In this document: piece by piece, positions 8,594 through 16,716 of the stretch
How positions within the stretch are numbered: the first letter of the stretch is position 1
How the letters are laid out: every line of letters starts with the position of its first letter
Origin: a virus
Length of the DNA: 25,671 nucleotides
IMG/VR virus record: IMGVR_UViG_3300037585_000501
Location: 1 to 25,671 of that record
Direction: 5' to 3' (one strand)
Notes under the pieces: generated by a model
What the model was told of the DNA's origin: nothing
The model's database searches: none
Seen by the model: only the letters and a program-made list of their open reading frames with translations
Made by a program: the position numbers and the translations under genes

Positions 8594-9589
8594 CTATTTA
8601 AACGGCCATTTAATGCCAGTTTGCTTTTCAAACTTTTTAACAGCATTGGACAATTTTGCTTTGTTTTTATATGTAGAGGGGTGATTCAAGCCATACTTCT
8701 TTGCTGCCTCAAGATATTTCTTTTCTCCACCAAGAGCACCCGCAAATGCTGATACGTCTCGCGGAGCACCTGTGATCGCCACTGGGAGGGGTCTGGTGTT
8801 AAACATTGCGTTTAATATTAGTTCGATGGCTCCTCCAAACTGTGCGAGGAATATCTCATTCATTTCTTCTGATTTAAGTTTTTCTAAGTCTATAACTGTG
8901 GTAACTAGTTGTTCTTCGTTAAGACCCTCTGGCAACGGTCTGGTTGGTGTAGTGGTTCTGGCGCCCGCCATACCCCTTATCCTGTCTTCATCGTTAAACC
9001 ACTGGTCATCATACTCTTCTTTAAATTTATCGGACAGATCTTGGACGACTTTATTTACATCGCCTACCTTATCATTCATAAAAGACACGATTGTTTTGTA
9101 AAGATTTGGCATTTTTTTGATTAGTTCGCTTGGTAGAAAAGTTGCATAAGTGCGAGCTTCTAATGTGAGTCTTCGTGCCATAACATTTATAGCTATCGCT
9201 ATCGCACCAGTTGCATCTTTTAATATTTCTTCGACTTCTTGTTGTTTTTCATCTGTTAATATAGGCACATAGATGGTCACACCATCTTCATCTTTTTCTT
9301 CTAAGGTTATGCGATCAAATATATTAACAAACATACCGAGTCTCACACTTTTGGCAAAGTTTGCGTCATTACTCATCACAATGCCCACACCATTAAGGCG
9401 AAGGAAACCGTACATTTCTTCGGCCAGATCTTCTTCGAACAAATTTGCTATAATAGCCTCAAATGTTTGACTTTGCCTCGCGGCAGAGGAGGCGCCTCCG
9501 AGCGCCTTCATAAAGATGCTTTCTTCGTTGACTATTTCGCTAACTTTATTATCAATCGCTTCCGAAAGATCACCATTAATATCGAGCAT
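8594..9589 (-). CDS. Uncharacterised helical protein upstream of tape measure (331 aa)
   Basis: The start chosen is ATG 9589, preceded by GAGGAG nine nt away. An in-frame ATG at 9628 would lie upstream of the putative promoter and at the edge of the terminator, so it is unlikely. The 331-aa product is mostly alpha-helical and acidic. It has a Thr/Pro-rich linker in the last third (ARTTTPTRPLPEG) and a basic, Lys-rich C-terminal segment ending WPFK. That segment resembles a small DNA- or protein-binding helix bundle. It is the first gene of the unit that then encodes tape measure and baseplate. A role in tail assembly or as a minor virion protein is inferred from position only. No family is recognised. 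Confidence 0.65.
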   Translation of the reverse strand: MLDINGDLSEAIDNKVSEIVNEESIFMKALGGASSAARQSQTFEAIIANLFEEDLAEEMYGFLRLNGVGIVMSNDANFAKSVRLGMFVNIFDRITLEEKDEDGVTIYVPILTDEKQQEVEEILKDATGAIAIAINVMARRLTLEARTYATFLPSELIKKMPNLYKTIVSFMNDKVGDVNKVVQDLSDKFKEEYDDQWFNDEDRIRGMAGARTTTPTRPLPEGLNEEQLVTTVIDLEKLKSEEMNEIFLAQFGGAIELILNAMFNTRPLPVAITGAPRDVSAFAGALGGEKKYLEAAKKYGLNHPSTYKNKAKLSNAVKKFEKQTGIKWPFK

Positions 9590-9606
9590 TGTGTAGATCT
9601 CCTCTA

Positions 9607-9616
9607 TATAAATAGT
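9607..9616 (-). promoter_or_regulatory. Putative late-promoter box, copy 1 (ACTATTTATA)
   Basis: On the coding strand this reads ACTATTTATA. It lies between the terminator at 9627-9661 and the GAGGAG ribosome-binding site of the 331-aa gene, about 17 nt before the start codon. Six more boxes with the ACTATTTA core head other virion transcription units in this window. No conserved -35 element is seen upstream. A T4-late-like single-box promoter is the best reading. Confidence 0.6.
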
Positions 9617-9626
9617 TTGACAAAGC

Positions 9627-9661
9627 AAAAAGACCGGAGGGTTTAACGCCTGCCGGTCTTT
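9627..9661 (-). terminator. Rho-independent terminator after the tube-chaperone unit
   Basis: The minus strand forms a 9-bp stem AAAGACCGG/CCGGTCTTT with a 15-nt loop, followed by a short T run ending TTTTTGC. The upstream arm overlaps the last codons of the 69-aa ORF. It should end transcripts from the tail-tube unit. A promoter-like box follows 10 nt downstream. Confidence 0.75.
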
Positions 9662-9852
9662 CCTTTGTTGGCCTCTTGTATTTTTTCGTTCTCTTTCTCA
9701 ATTTGACTTGCGAGACGTTGAAGAAACCAGCGACGAATTGTTATTGGCAAGTTGTATGCCTCCATAAAAGACCAGTTTCCGTGATACTTTAATAGAAACA
9801 ATTCTTCATATACAGATTGTATATATTCGCTATCTAGACCAAAAAAAGTCAA
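9643..9852 (-). CDS. Small tail-assembly chaperone-like ORF, possibly reached by +1 frameshift (69 aa)
   Basis: This 69-aa frame overlaps the end of the gp26-like gene by 23 nt in the +1 frame. Its only early start is TTG 9852, which has no SD at usable distance. The protein (YEELFLLKYHGNWSFMEAYN, then LPITIRRWFLQRL) has the aromatic helix, N-LP and R-W-x-L-Q-R-L features of small proteins encoded just before tape-measure genes in T4-like phages. These are thought to act as tail-assembly chaperones. The overlap holds a run of seven T, where the gp26 reading TTT-TTT-TGG could slip to GGT and enter this frame. An AAGGAGGT lies just upstream. Either weak TTG initiation by coupling or programmed recoding could express it. 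The C-terminus (ENEKIQEANKGKTGRR) is highly charged. Confidence 0.65.
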   Translation of the reverse strand: MTFFGLDSEYIQSVYEELFLLKYHGNWSFMEAYNLPITIRRWFLQRLASQIEKENEKIQEANKGKTGRR

Positions 9853-10675
9853 CCGTTAAAGGCATTTCCACCTCCTTCTCAAATCCACAAGCATCGCAAG
9901 AGAACTCTTGCGTCATATCAAGACCCGGCTGGACCTTGGCGTATGCTGCGCGTAGATAACGAGAATCGAAGGCAGGAAGGGCATCAATCGCCCTATTAAT
10001 TAAACTTCTATCTTCATTGCCGTTAATAGACAAGGTAATCATTTTTAACTGGTCTGTGAGATTTGGCTCGTAGACTTTGGACTTTTTATTTGCTTGCATC
10101 TTAGCAAGCAGTTCATTTTCATCCTTGCCGGTAAGCAACCTTATTTCCATTTCGAACTTACTTCTTGGAAGTTTAACAATGAAAGTACGACGATCAGTTG
10201 GGGTAACATCATAATCGCCATAATCATCTCCCTCATAAGCACTAATTTCATTTAGATCAAATGTGTTCTCGGATGCAGCGCCACAACTAGGGCAAGTAAC
10301 CTTTGTTGTATAGTCTGCTCCAAAGCCATTAATTCTGGATGCCACAAGAATAGCGTTCTTATCTCCCGATAGGAGACTGGGAACTCTAAGAGTACCGTCA
10401 AGAATAATGTTTTTTAAGAACCGATCAAGTGCAAGGCCTTTCTTTAGAAGGGATGGAGAGGTTAGAATATCCTCGTCCTTTGCTGTCATAAACTTAATTT
10501 CAATCGAATCTTTTTTGTGAAGCGGGTGAACTTCCGAGTAGAATCTACCCTTTGATGGAAGGTCAACTATCTCTGTTGGTACAGAGAAGTCTAAAGGAGA
10601 ACGAGTCTCCTCATCTTGCGCTACAACAGGTGGTGCTTCAGCACCTGCTGCAAAACGCTTACTATTGTCTCTCAT
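9830..10675 (-). CDS. gp26-like baseplate hub subunit with zinc-ribbon cysteines (281 aa)
   Basis: The product resembles the T4 gp26 baseplate family (Pfam T4_baseplate type). It has a disordered N-terminus, then DLPSKGRFY at about 39-46, IEIKFMTAKDEDIL at 58-71 and LLKKGLALDRFL. Two CxxC pairs (CPSC 128-131, CDAC 260-263) could bind zinc. It ends PLTVDFFWSR. At 281 aa it is longer than T4 gp26 (208 aa). The start chosen is ATG 10675 after GAGGTG; a GTG six nt upstream overlaps the SD and is less likely. It follows the second tube gene by 27 nt. It overlaps the small chaperone-like ORF, and its last codons may be a frameshift site. The likely role is a hub component or assembly factor of the baseplate. 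Confidence 0.75.
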   Translation of the reverse strand: MRDNSKRFAAGAEAPPVVAQDEETRSPLDFSVPTEIVDLPSKGRFYSEVHPLHKKDSIEIKFMTAKDEDILTSPSLLKKGLALDRFLKNIILDGTLRVPSLLSGDKNAILVASRINGFGADYTTKVTCPSCGAASENTFDLNEISAYEGDDYGDYDVTPTDRRTFIVKLPRSKFEMEIRLLTGKDENELLAKMQANKKSKVYEPNLTDQLKMITLSINGNEDRSLINRAIDALPAFDSRYLRAAYAKVQPGLDMTQEFSCDACGFEKEVEMPLTVDFFWSR

Positions 10676-10702
10676 AAACACCTCATATTGTTTGTTTTAT
10701 TT

Positions 10703-11635
10703 TTATGGATCGCCGGTTATGGCGGAGTCGGATCCATCCGTACTTTTAGTTTTGGCCGGAAGGCCAACGCCGTTTTGTCTGCAATATTTATCGCCCTTGT
10801 AAAACTCTGCTTCTTCCACGACGGGTTCTTTGTTGGCAGTTTGGGCTGCGACATAAGCAATATATTTGTCCTTACATTTGCTAGTCGCAGTCGTTTTTGA
10901 AATTGGCTCTTCAAGCAATGCCGCAGCATCTTGGGATAACAATTTGGAATCAGGAAAATATGTAAAACCTTGTTCTTGGCCTATCTTAGGAAACTCGACA
11001 GTAAAGGCAGTATAATACCAAGTAAGAGTTATCTCAACTAATTCATTGCTGGAATAATCAAATTTTCCAAAATCTACTTGGTCAGGGTATGCATCATAAA
11101 GTGTCCACCTTTCTATATCATTACCTTTTTCATCTAACTGGTATATTTGCACGTCACCGATTGAATTTAAAAAAGATCTTGCATAATCTGATATATCTCC
11201 TCCGTTCTGGATCGCACCTCTTGCTTGTGAATCATTAAGACCGCCTCTTCGGAAAAGTCTTGCTATCTTTCTTGTGACATTTGGATAATACGGATCGACC
11301 AAAACCATTGTAATAGGCCGCATTGTGGGTGTCGTAACCCTTGGATTTGCTCTTGCACGCTGAAAACCTGTTAAGGCTTTCCCTTGTTCGTCGTCTGGCA
11401 AGTCCATGCCGGGCTTGTCGCAAGACTTAATATACCATACATCCGCACCAGTTAAGCCTACACTTTGCTTATCTTTAAAGGCATCGCCACCGGGTGCTTC
11501 ACTTTTTTCGTTTCTGGCGTCTTCTAAGCCAAGACCCGGTATAACCACCCTGAACCTAAACTGGGCTTTGGGGGCGCGAGTGCTATTGGTCCAAAACTGC
11601 GGGTCTACTCTGTCTGTAAAATCTTCAATAGACAT
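10703..11635 (-). CDS. Second tail-tube-like protein with C-terminal extension (310 aa)
   Basis: This is a paralogue of the adjacent gp19-like tube protein. Both begin with FWTNS..R.PK..FRFRV, and both contain a DE.GN..E.WTL block followed by a F..DY...L.E.T.T..Y strand pair. The paralogue adds an insertion near residues 35-60 (EDARNEKSEAPGGDAFKDKQ) and about 90 C-terminal residues beyond the tube fold, with two cysteines (KCKDKY, KYCRQN). In T4, gp48 and gp54 at the tube-baseplate junction are gp19-fold proteins. This copy could be such a junction or initiator ring. It could also be a second tube subunit. The start ATG follows AGAGG and lies 14 nt after the first tube gene. Confidence 0.75.
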   Translation of the reverse strand: MSIEDFTDRVDPQFWTNSTRAPKAQFRFRVVIPGLGLEDARNEKSEAPGGDAFKDKQSVGLTGADVWYIKSCDKPGMDLPDDEQGKALTGFQRARANPRVTTPTMRPITMVLVDPYYPNVTRKIARLFRRGGLNDSQARGAIQNGGDISDYARSFLNSIGDVQIYQLDEKGNDIERWTLYDAYPDQVDFGKFDYSSNELVEITLTWYYTAFTVEFPKIGQEQGFTYFPDSKLLSQDAAALLEEPISKTTATSKCKDKYIAYVAAQTANKEPVVEEAEFYKGDKYCRQNGVGLPAKTKSTDGSDSAITGDP

Positions 11636-11649
11636 TTAAGCCTCTGGTA

Positions 11650-12231
11650 TTAAACTGTAAATAACTTAGGAATACCGGGAGTACTAGGAGTCTCAAACGA
11701 GGCCCAATCATAACGCATTGTCATAGTGACTTCAGTGAGGTCTTCGTTACCGTAGTCCAACTCACCGAAAGTCAATGATTTAACCCACCCATTGTTAAGG
11801 GTCCATTTCTCCAAGGAGTTTCCTTCTTCATCGATCTGCTCAATAAGAACTTGACCCAATGCAGCAACAGAATCAGCCTTGGAGACAGTTGCAAAGTCAT
11901 TAGGGCCGTTAACACCAGCAGGGATACGGTATCCGGCTCTTTCGACCAACTGTGCAAGACTACCAGCCACATCAGGATCAGCAGGATCAACAAATGTAAT
12001 GGACACTTCATTCCACTCTGTACGAGCAGGCCAGTAGTAAGTATGGTTCAAATAACTGTGAGTTGATTCCGTAAAGGAAACCTCTGGCTTGGTTGCTGTC
12101 TTAGCAAACCACATGATACCACCGCCCAGAACAGGGTCTTCTTCTGCACCGGTAAAACTAACCCTAAATCTGAAGTTACGTTTTGGGTCTCTAACTCCTG
12201 AGTTAGTCCAAAAATTATTGGTCGTGGCCAT
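11650..12231 (-). CDS. Tail tube protein, gp19-like (193 aa)
   Basis: Length (193 aa against 163 in T4 gp19) and position directly after the sheath gene fit the major tail tube protein. It polymerises as hexameric rings inside the sheath. Visible features are the N-terminal FWTNSGVRDPKRNFRFRV strand, a KPEVSF segment (the T4-family K-P-x-x block), a W-NE-VSITFVDP strand and a C-terminal LTFGELDYGNEDLTEVTMT hairpin. SD AGGAG precedes the start, and the ACTATTTA box is about 21 nt upstream. It is the first gene of a unit that continues through the second tube gene and the gp26-like gene. Confidence 0.88.
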   Translation of the reverse strand: MATTNNFWTNSGVRDPKRNFRFRVSFTGAEEDPVLGGGIMWFAKTATKPEVSFTESTHSYLNHTYYWPARTEWNEVSITFVDPADPDVAGSLAQLVERAGYRIPAGVNGPNDFATVSKADSVAALGQVLIEQIDEEGNSLEKWTLNNGWVKSLTFGELDYGNEDLTEVTMTMRYDWASFETPSTPGIPKLFTV

Positions 12232-12252
12232 TATAAAATTTCTCCTGTTTGT

Positions 12253-12262
12253 AGTAAATAGT
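12253..12262 (-). promoter_or_regulatory. Putative late-promoter box, copy 2 (ACTATTTACT)
   Basis: In the 45-nt gap between sheath and tube genes, the coding strand reads ACTATTTACT. It shares the 8-base core ACTATTTA with the other boxes but lacks the TA ending. It lies about 21 nt before the tube start codon, just upstream of the AGGAG ribosome-binding site. Confidence 0.5.
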
Positions 12263-12276
12263 GTTTATCTATTTTT

Positions 12277-15228
12277 TTAGTCCTCAAAAGAGGCCCCTGA
12301 GCGTGTGATAATAAAGTCGATCGCGATAAACTCAATGGCGCGGGTAGGCTTGATAAAGATCTTCGCGTAGAGGATGTTTCTATCAACAAGGTCTGGGGTA
12401 GTGGTGGTTTCGTCAAGAACAATCTTGAAGTCATCAATACCAAAGTTAACTTTGACGCTGTTAAGGAACCTTTCTGCTCTCGACTTGAAGTCATTCCAAG
12501 TAGCCTCGACATTAGGCTGGAATAAAGTTCCCGTGGAGATTCTGGAGATACCTCGCTTAACGAAGATCATAAGACGGCGGATATTGATACGGTCAAGAGC
12601 CGACTGAGTTGCTTGAAGTGTCTTTTGTCCAAAGATAACGATGCCCTCTGCGGGGAACGATGCGATCGGGTTGATATTAACATCGTACAGATCGTCACGG
12701 TTGCGGGAGGTTAGTTTCTGCTCAACACCAACAACCGGGAGACCGCCGGCGCCAGTCGAAAGACCGCCACGATTGAATCCTGCGGGTGCGAACCAAACAT
12801 CCGAAGCTCTCTCAGTGTTTGCGAGAACACCAAGTGCGACAACCGAAGGTGGCACATAAAGGAGAGTTCCGTTAATATCATCTCTGATATTGACCCAAGG
12901 ATAGTAAGCTGCACCATAAGAGTTGTTAATATTTCGTGCTGTCATCTGTGTGATTGTTGTATCAATACTTCCCCTTCTAGTCGAAGCTGCGGCGTTCGAC
13001 TCATGTCTTGGAGTTAAGCCTCCTTCGACATCAATAATTGCAAGTGTATCTGCTCTAGACTCTGCTGTATCAATAATGTGCTTAGTTACGCGCTCATCGG
13101 TTATACCGGGCATTGAAAGAAGGTTCATTTGCGCCACTTCAGGATCAGCAACAATATCAACTGCTCTGCGAAGAGTGTGGTATACATAACTACTTTTCTC
13201 TGCTGGGTTGGTGCTAATCAGTGAGTTACGGAATGGATCACGCTCTGTGATATCAACACCGTCAAACCCACCAAAGAGAGGAGCCGTGAAACGATTGACT
13301 TTAGAATCAAGAATATTCTTGTAGCGGTTTGCAGTTAAAGTGCTGCCTCCAGAGCCGGATGAGTTCCAAGAAGTCCCTGCTACGACCGAGCCTGCTGTCC
13401 AATCTACTTTTGTAATCATTCTGGACGGCGACGAGTCAGAGAATGCGGTTCCATCCGTTGTAACAACAAGCTCATCCAATGTAAATACCCACTGATTAAC
13501 AAGGCCATTGGGTAGTGTACCCTTGCCAAAGTCATCAGCCCAAGAACTGTCGGCTACTACATCAGCACCAAAGGCTCTAAGATAATCAGGATAGCCCGGA
13601 TCATAAATATTCGAAGTAGAAGTTTTGGTGTTTTGTAAGCCAAAGAAAGCGTTTGTCGTAGGATCACAACCATCGCCGGAACCTGTTGAACTGACACCTA
13701 ATGCTTGTGGGCGAATACCTACTTTCGGAAAAGTAATACTTGCTGTTCCAAAGGGGTTAGTCGCTACGGCCGAGAACACAAACATACCACCGAGGTTAGT
13801 AGGCATGTTAACAACCGGAACACTACCTGATCCTAAAACATATGCACTGGCTACCGTGGCGGCGGTGGATCCACTATTGAAAGTAAAGCTTGGGAACCTT
13901 GGAGGACCAAAGACGCCAAACGGAAGAAGTTTTGAATCAATACCGCCTTCGAGAGCCGAGTTCATATGAGCACGAATATATTTTGAGCGATTAGGGTATT
14001 GGCCATACTCCCGGTACCTTTTCTCAGTATCGTCGTATTCTTGGTACCTATCGCCAATAACCAAAGGAAGATAGTTAGAGGAATTCTTATTAAGAGTACA
14101 TTCTGAATATCTCTCTAGAACAACCGGCGCTAAATCATTATCTTTTGCATCGCGAATAACTACGTCAAAAGTTCCAAATTCAACATTGTCATTACGAGAA
14201 TATTTGATATTATCGATAGAGACTTTAATGTCTCTCTGGAGTTGCGAACCATAGCCATTGATACCAATGAACTTAAATAGTTTGGTCATTTTGTTATATG
14301 TAAATGACGCGGTTGCGTCTAAGTTTTGAGCAAAGAACCACCCAGTGTGTGCGTCACGATATGCCATACGCTTATTGTGGTTACCGGCTTCTCCTGAGCC
14401 AGATACAACTGGGAGGATAACGCCACGACGGAGGGTGGCGGTGTTAAAACCACTATCAATCAAGTGTCTTTCATAAGTCTCGCCAAGCCAATAAGGCTTC
14501 GTGTCATCCGAAGACTCAATAGTAGTGTTTACCAATTGTGGATTGGTGTTAAAAAGTTTTCTGATATAACGGTCGCCAGAAGCATCTAATGTAGCTGTTT
14601 TGTTTTCTATCTCAGTGGATCCCTTTTGTAGAATCCTAATTTTAAACTGTCCGGAGGAATCGGAATCAACAATTGTCGCAACCCCCTCTTGATTTGTTGC
14701 GGCGCCGGATGCCTTGTAAGAACCAGACAAAACAGGCACCGAGCCACTGTTCATATACCACACAGCGGCAAGAGTTCCGTTATTGGTGCCAGACCCGGAA
14801 TCAAAAACAAACAGTCCATATGGGCCACCATTTGATGCAGCAACAGTATCAGGCGTATTAAGAGTTTCCCAGCCTGCTTTACCGTTTGCGTCAGCGTTAG
14901 GATCTTGCGTTCCCATTAATCGAATATACGTCACTGGTCCGACGCCAGCAGCAAGATAAGCCTGTGCAGCGTATGCACCATAAGTTGGGGACGAATAGTT
15001 GCCGTCACGCCAAGTGTCTTCGACACCACCTCTGCCCGCAATGGGGTTACCGAAAGTTTCTACAAACTCGGAAAAAGAATTAACTGTGGTTGGGACCATA
15101 CCCGGTCCTTTTTCTGCGCGACCAATGATAACTGGACCAACGTTCTCCGGTAACGCTGGGATCTGTGATTGGTCGATCTCATTCAGGAAAATACCCGGTG
15201 AAACAAATCTGAATTTATTGGCTGGCAT
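12277..15228 (-). CDS. Tail sheath protein, gp18-like, oversized (983 aa)
   Basis: This is the contractile tail sheath subunit. The N-terminal part has FVSPGIFLNEIDQS, GPVIIGRAEKGP and YAAQAYLAAGVGPVTYIRL, the conserved sheath start. The C-terminal 230 residues contain YYPWVNIRDD, DVWFAPAGFNRGGL (T4: W-x-SPAG-NRG), VIFGQKTLQ, the RRLMIFVKR helix and a closing domain ending FIAIDFII. Length is 983 aa against 659 in T4. The extra material sits between about residues 120 and 650 and is rich in Gly, Ser, Asn and Thr, consistent with surface-exposed insertion domains. SD AAGGAG precedes ATG 15228. The gene appears to form its own transcription unit, with putative promoter boxes on both sides. Confidence 0.92.
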   Translation of the reverse strand: MPANKFRFVSPGIFLNEIDQSQIPALPENVGPVIIGRAEKGPGMVPTTVNSFSEFVETFGNPIAGRGGVEDTWRDGNYSSPTYGAYAAQAYLAAGVGPVTYIRLMGTQDPNADANGKAGWETLNTPDTVAASNGGPYGLFVFDSGSGTNNGTLAAVWYMNSGSVPVLSGSYKASGAATNQEGVATIVDSDSSGQFKIRILQKGSTEIENKTATLDASGDRYIRKLFNTNPQLVNTTIESSDDTKPYWLGETYERHLIDSGFNTATLRRGVILPVVSGSGEAGNHNKRMAYRDAHTGWFFAQNLDATASFTYNKMTKLFKFIGINGYGSQLQRDIKVSIDNIKYSRNDNVEFGTFDVVIRDAKDNDLAPVVLERYSECTLNKNSSNYLPLVIGDRYQEYDDTEKRYREYGQYPNRSKYIRAHMNSALEGGIDSKLLPFGVFGPPRFPSFTFNSGSTAATVASAYVLGSGSVPVVNMPTNLGGMFVFSAVATNPFGTASITFPKVGIRPQALGVSSTGSGDGCDPTTNAFFGLQNTKTSTSNIYDPGYPDYLRAFGADVVADSSWADDFGKGTLPNGLVNQWVFTLDELVVTTDGTAFSDSSPSRMITKVDWTAGSVVAGTSWNSSGSGGSTLTANRYKNILDSKVNRFTAPLFGGFDGVDITERDPFRNSLISTNPAEKSSYVYHTLRRAVDIVADPEVAQMNLLSMPGITDERVTKHIIDTAESRADTLAIIDVEGGLTPRHESNAAASTRRGSIDTTITQMTARNINNSYGAAYYPWVNIRDDINGTLLYVPPSVVALGVLANTERASDVWFAPAGFNRGGLSTGAGGLPVVGVEQKLTSRNRDDLYDVNINPIASFPAEGIVIFGQKTLQATQSALDRINIRRLMIFVKRGISRISTGTLFQPNVEATWNDFKSRAERFLNSVKVNFGIDDFKIVLDETTTTPDLVDRNILYAKIFIKPTRAIEFIAIDFIITRSGASFED

Positions 15229-15276
15229 CTAAAAGTCTCCTTAACATAGCAATCGTTCTACGTCGCTGCACTCAAA

Positions 15277-15286
15277 TATAAATAGT
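15277..15286 (-). promoter_or_regulatory. Putative late-promoter box, copy 3 (ACTATTTATA)
   Basis: The coding strand reads ACTATTTATA, preceded by AAT, in the 79-nt gap before the sheath gene. It lies about 48 nt upstream of the start codon, giving the longest leader after the 152-aa gene. It is identical over 10 bases to copies 1, 4 and 5. Confidence 0.6.
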
Positions 15287-15307
15287 ATTGTAGGAGAGCA
15301 AAGACCC

Positions 15308-16228
15308 TTACTCCCTATAAAAACCTTCGTCGTCGTCCAAGAAGGTATTTATGTCGCCAACGATGACCCTTTCTCTTGGGATCTTAACGTCAACATAGTT
15401 TTGAACAACAGAGTATTTTGGCTTAGGATCATTCTTGCCTTGGCCCATCAAATATCCTAATACTCTGATGTTAATATCGGTCACATAAGTTCTTTCTTCT
15501 TCGCCTAGATCTGCGACGTTATTGGAATAACCAATATCGCCTTCGATAAAGGATTCGAATCGATGACCATCATGATTGATAAAGAAAGAGTTCATTTGTC
15601 CTGTGAGAGTATAGAAAGGTTGTGTCAGATCATTCATCTGTTGGACATAATCTGTTCTTATCTTGAGAGAGTACTGCGTCTTCACCCATATTGGAATAGG
15701 TTGAAACACTGTTTCAAACACAACCCTACTTTTATCTTTTTTTCCTCTTGGGAAGTTTTGTTGACCATTGCCAACGTTGTTATTCGCACCGAACTTTCTA
15801 GATGAGAAAGCATTTGAAAAGTTTGATGTTTTCCTTTGGTTTATGAGACGAGCGGCTGGAACGTTGACTCTACGGGTTTTATAATACGACGCTCCGGAGT
15901 CTGGAATGTGTGCCTGAAACGTTCCCTTAAACGCAGGGTCCTTGGTCATAGCTGTGCGCTCAAGAGTCATGAGAGGAAGCTTCAGGGACCCATTATTATC
16001 CCTAAGATCTCTATTGTCTTTGATTTGGAATGCTCGCTCGGAAGAAACCCAAATAAGTGGTGTCTTCTTAGATCCCTTATTAGTCGTGGTATGTAGATTT
16101 AAATTATTATCAAGGAAAGAGAATAGAGCCTGATCAATTGTTTCGATCGTTGAAGGCATAAGGTTTATTTCTTTTATGATGCCGTCTGCACCGTCTATCT
16201 CTGTATATGAATAATCTTTAGGTGGCAT
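15308..16228 (-). CDS. Tail completion / sheath-terminator protein, gp15-like (306 aa)
   Basis: The order neck (gp14-like), this gene, sheath (gp18) matches T4 13-14-15-(16-17)-18. The pattern also fits T4 gp15: an early helix (TIDQALFSFLDNN), an IWVSSERAFQ segment, LKLPLMTLER, then YSLKIRTDYVQQMNDLTQPF and a late strand pair. T4 gp15 has equivalent VPITYASKE, LP-RINLHL and TRYEDDMFQIVEQILPYF blocks. A basic, Asn-rich insertion (about 130-165) is probably flexible. The start ATG lies inside the gp14-like gene (11-nt overlap) after GGGAGGA. In the virion it should cap the tail tube and join it to the neck. Similarity is from motif reading, so the family name is likely but unproven. Confidence 0.72.
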   Translation of the reverse strand: MPPKDYSYTEIDGADGIIKEINLMPSTIETIDQALFSFLDNNLNLHTTTNKGSKKTPLIWVSSERAFQIKDNRDLRDNNGSLKLPLMTLERTAMTKDPAFKGTFQAHIPDSGASYYKTRRVNVPAARLINQRKTSNFSNAFSSRKFGANNNVGNGQQNFPRGKKDKSRVVFETVFQPIPIWVKTQYSLKIRTDYVQQMNDLTQPFYTLTGQMNSFFINHDGHRFESFIEGDIGYSNNVADLGEEERTYVTDINIRVLGYLMGQGKNDPKPKYSVVQNYVDVKIPRERVIVGDINTFLDDDEGFYRE

Positions 16229-16712
16229 CGAATAAATCCTCCCGTGCTCGGATACACTTAGCAGATATCTCTAAGAGATGATCTACTTGACCATAAAGCG
16301 GTCTTGGTTCCGATAAACTAACTATCTCGTAGAAAAACTTTCCGTATACCACGAAGTCACCTTCTCTCACAAAAAGGTCTTGATCTTCGGTTAGGCGCCG
16401 CTTATGGAAGTGGACTGTGATTTCTGTGGTCTTATCTAGACCTATACTGTTTTCAAACTTTGTGTTTATCCCGTCAAACTCTACAAGAGCGTTCACTCGG
16501 ATGGGAGGCAAAAAGTTCTTGTGAATAGCCTCTCCATACAGTGAGTGAAAGTCTGTTGTTTGAGTGTCTATTGGATAATAGGCGATGGTTTGCCCAATGA
16601 CGCGTTCTATGAGTTCATCATTAACTTGTTTAACGAGATCTCTTTCTTTCTTCCCGGTGAATAGTGGGGGAGGCGGGGCATCAGGTTGTGACCATTTATT
16701 ATCTTGCGACAT
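16218..16712 (-). CDS. Neck protein, gp14-like (164 aa)
   Basis: The 164-aa product has a Pro-rich start (DAPPPPLFTG) and a helix (KKERDLVKQVNDELIERVIG). It then shares the order of T4 gp14 features: YYP, LYGE.., a beta stretch, and REGDFVVYGKFFYEIVSL (T4: EGD-IYFP..LFEI). T4 gp14 (256 aa) forms part of the neck joining head and tail. This version is shorter. The start follows AGGGG, with 4 nt after the previous stop. It is translated with the gp15-like gene, which overlaps it. The membrane is not involved. The alternative is a generic head-tail connector. Confidence 0.7.
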   Translation of the reverse strand: MSQDNKWSQPDAPPPPLFTGKKERDLVKQVNDELIERVIGQTIAYYPIDTQTTDFHSLYGEAIHKNFLPPIRVNALVEFDGINTKFENSIGLDKTTEITVHFHKRRLTEDQDLFVREGDFVVYGKFFYEIVSLSEPRPLYGQVDHLLEISAKCIRAREDLFDAT

Positions 16713-16716
16713 TTAC

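Noticed and set aside
9607-9614. TATAAATA on the plus strand as a T4 late promoter
   Set aside because: It points to the plus strand, where there are no genes. The sequence is better explained as the complement of the sense-strand ACTATTTATA box.
9590-9628. Upstream in-frame ATG at 9628 for the 331-aa protein
   Set aside because: It lies at the terminator edge and upstream of the promoter box. ATG 9589 has GAGGAG at good spacing.
12273-12295. Possible terminator after the sheath gene (CCTC-TTTT-GAGG)
   Set aside because: The stem is only 4 bp and is followed by A residues on the coding strand, so it lacks a U tract in the right direction.
14274-14281. ACTATTTA copy inside the sheath gene
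   Set aside because: It lies within the coding region (TKLFKF codons) and far from any start, so it is taken as chance background.
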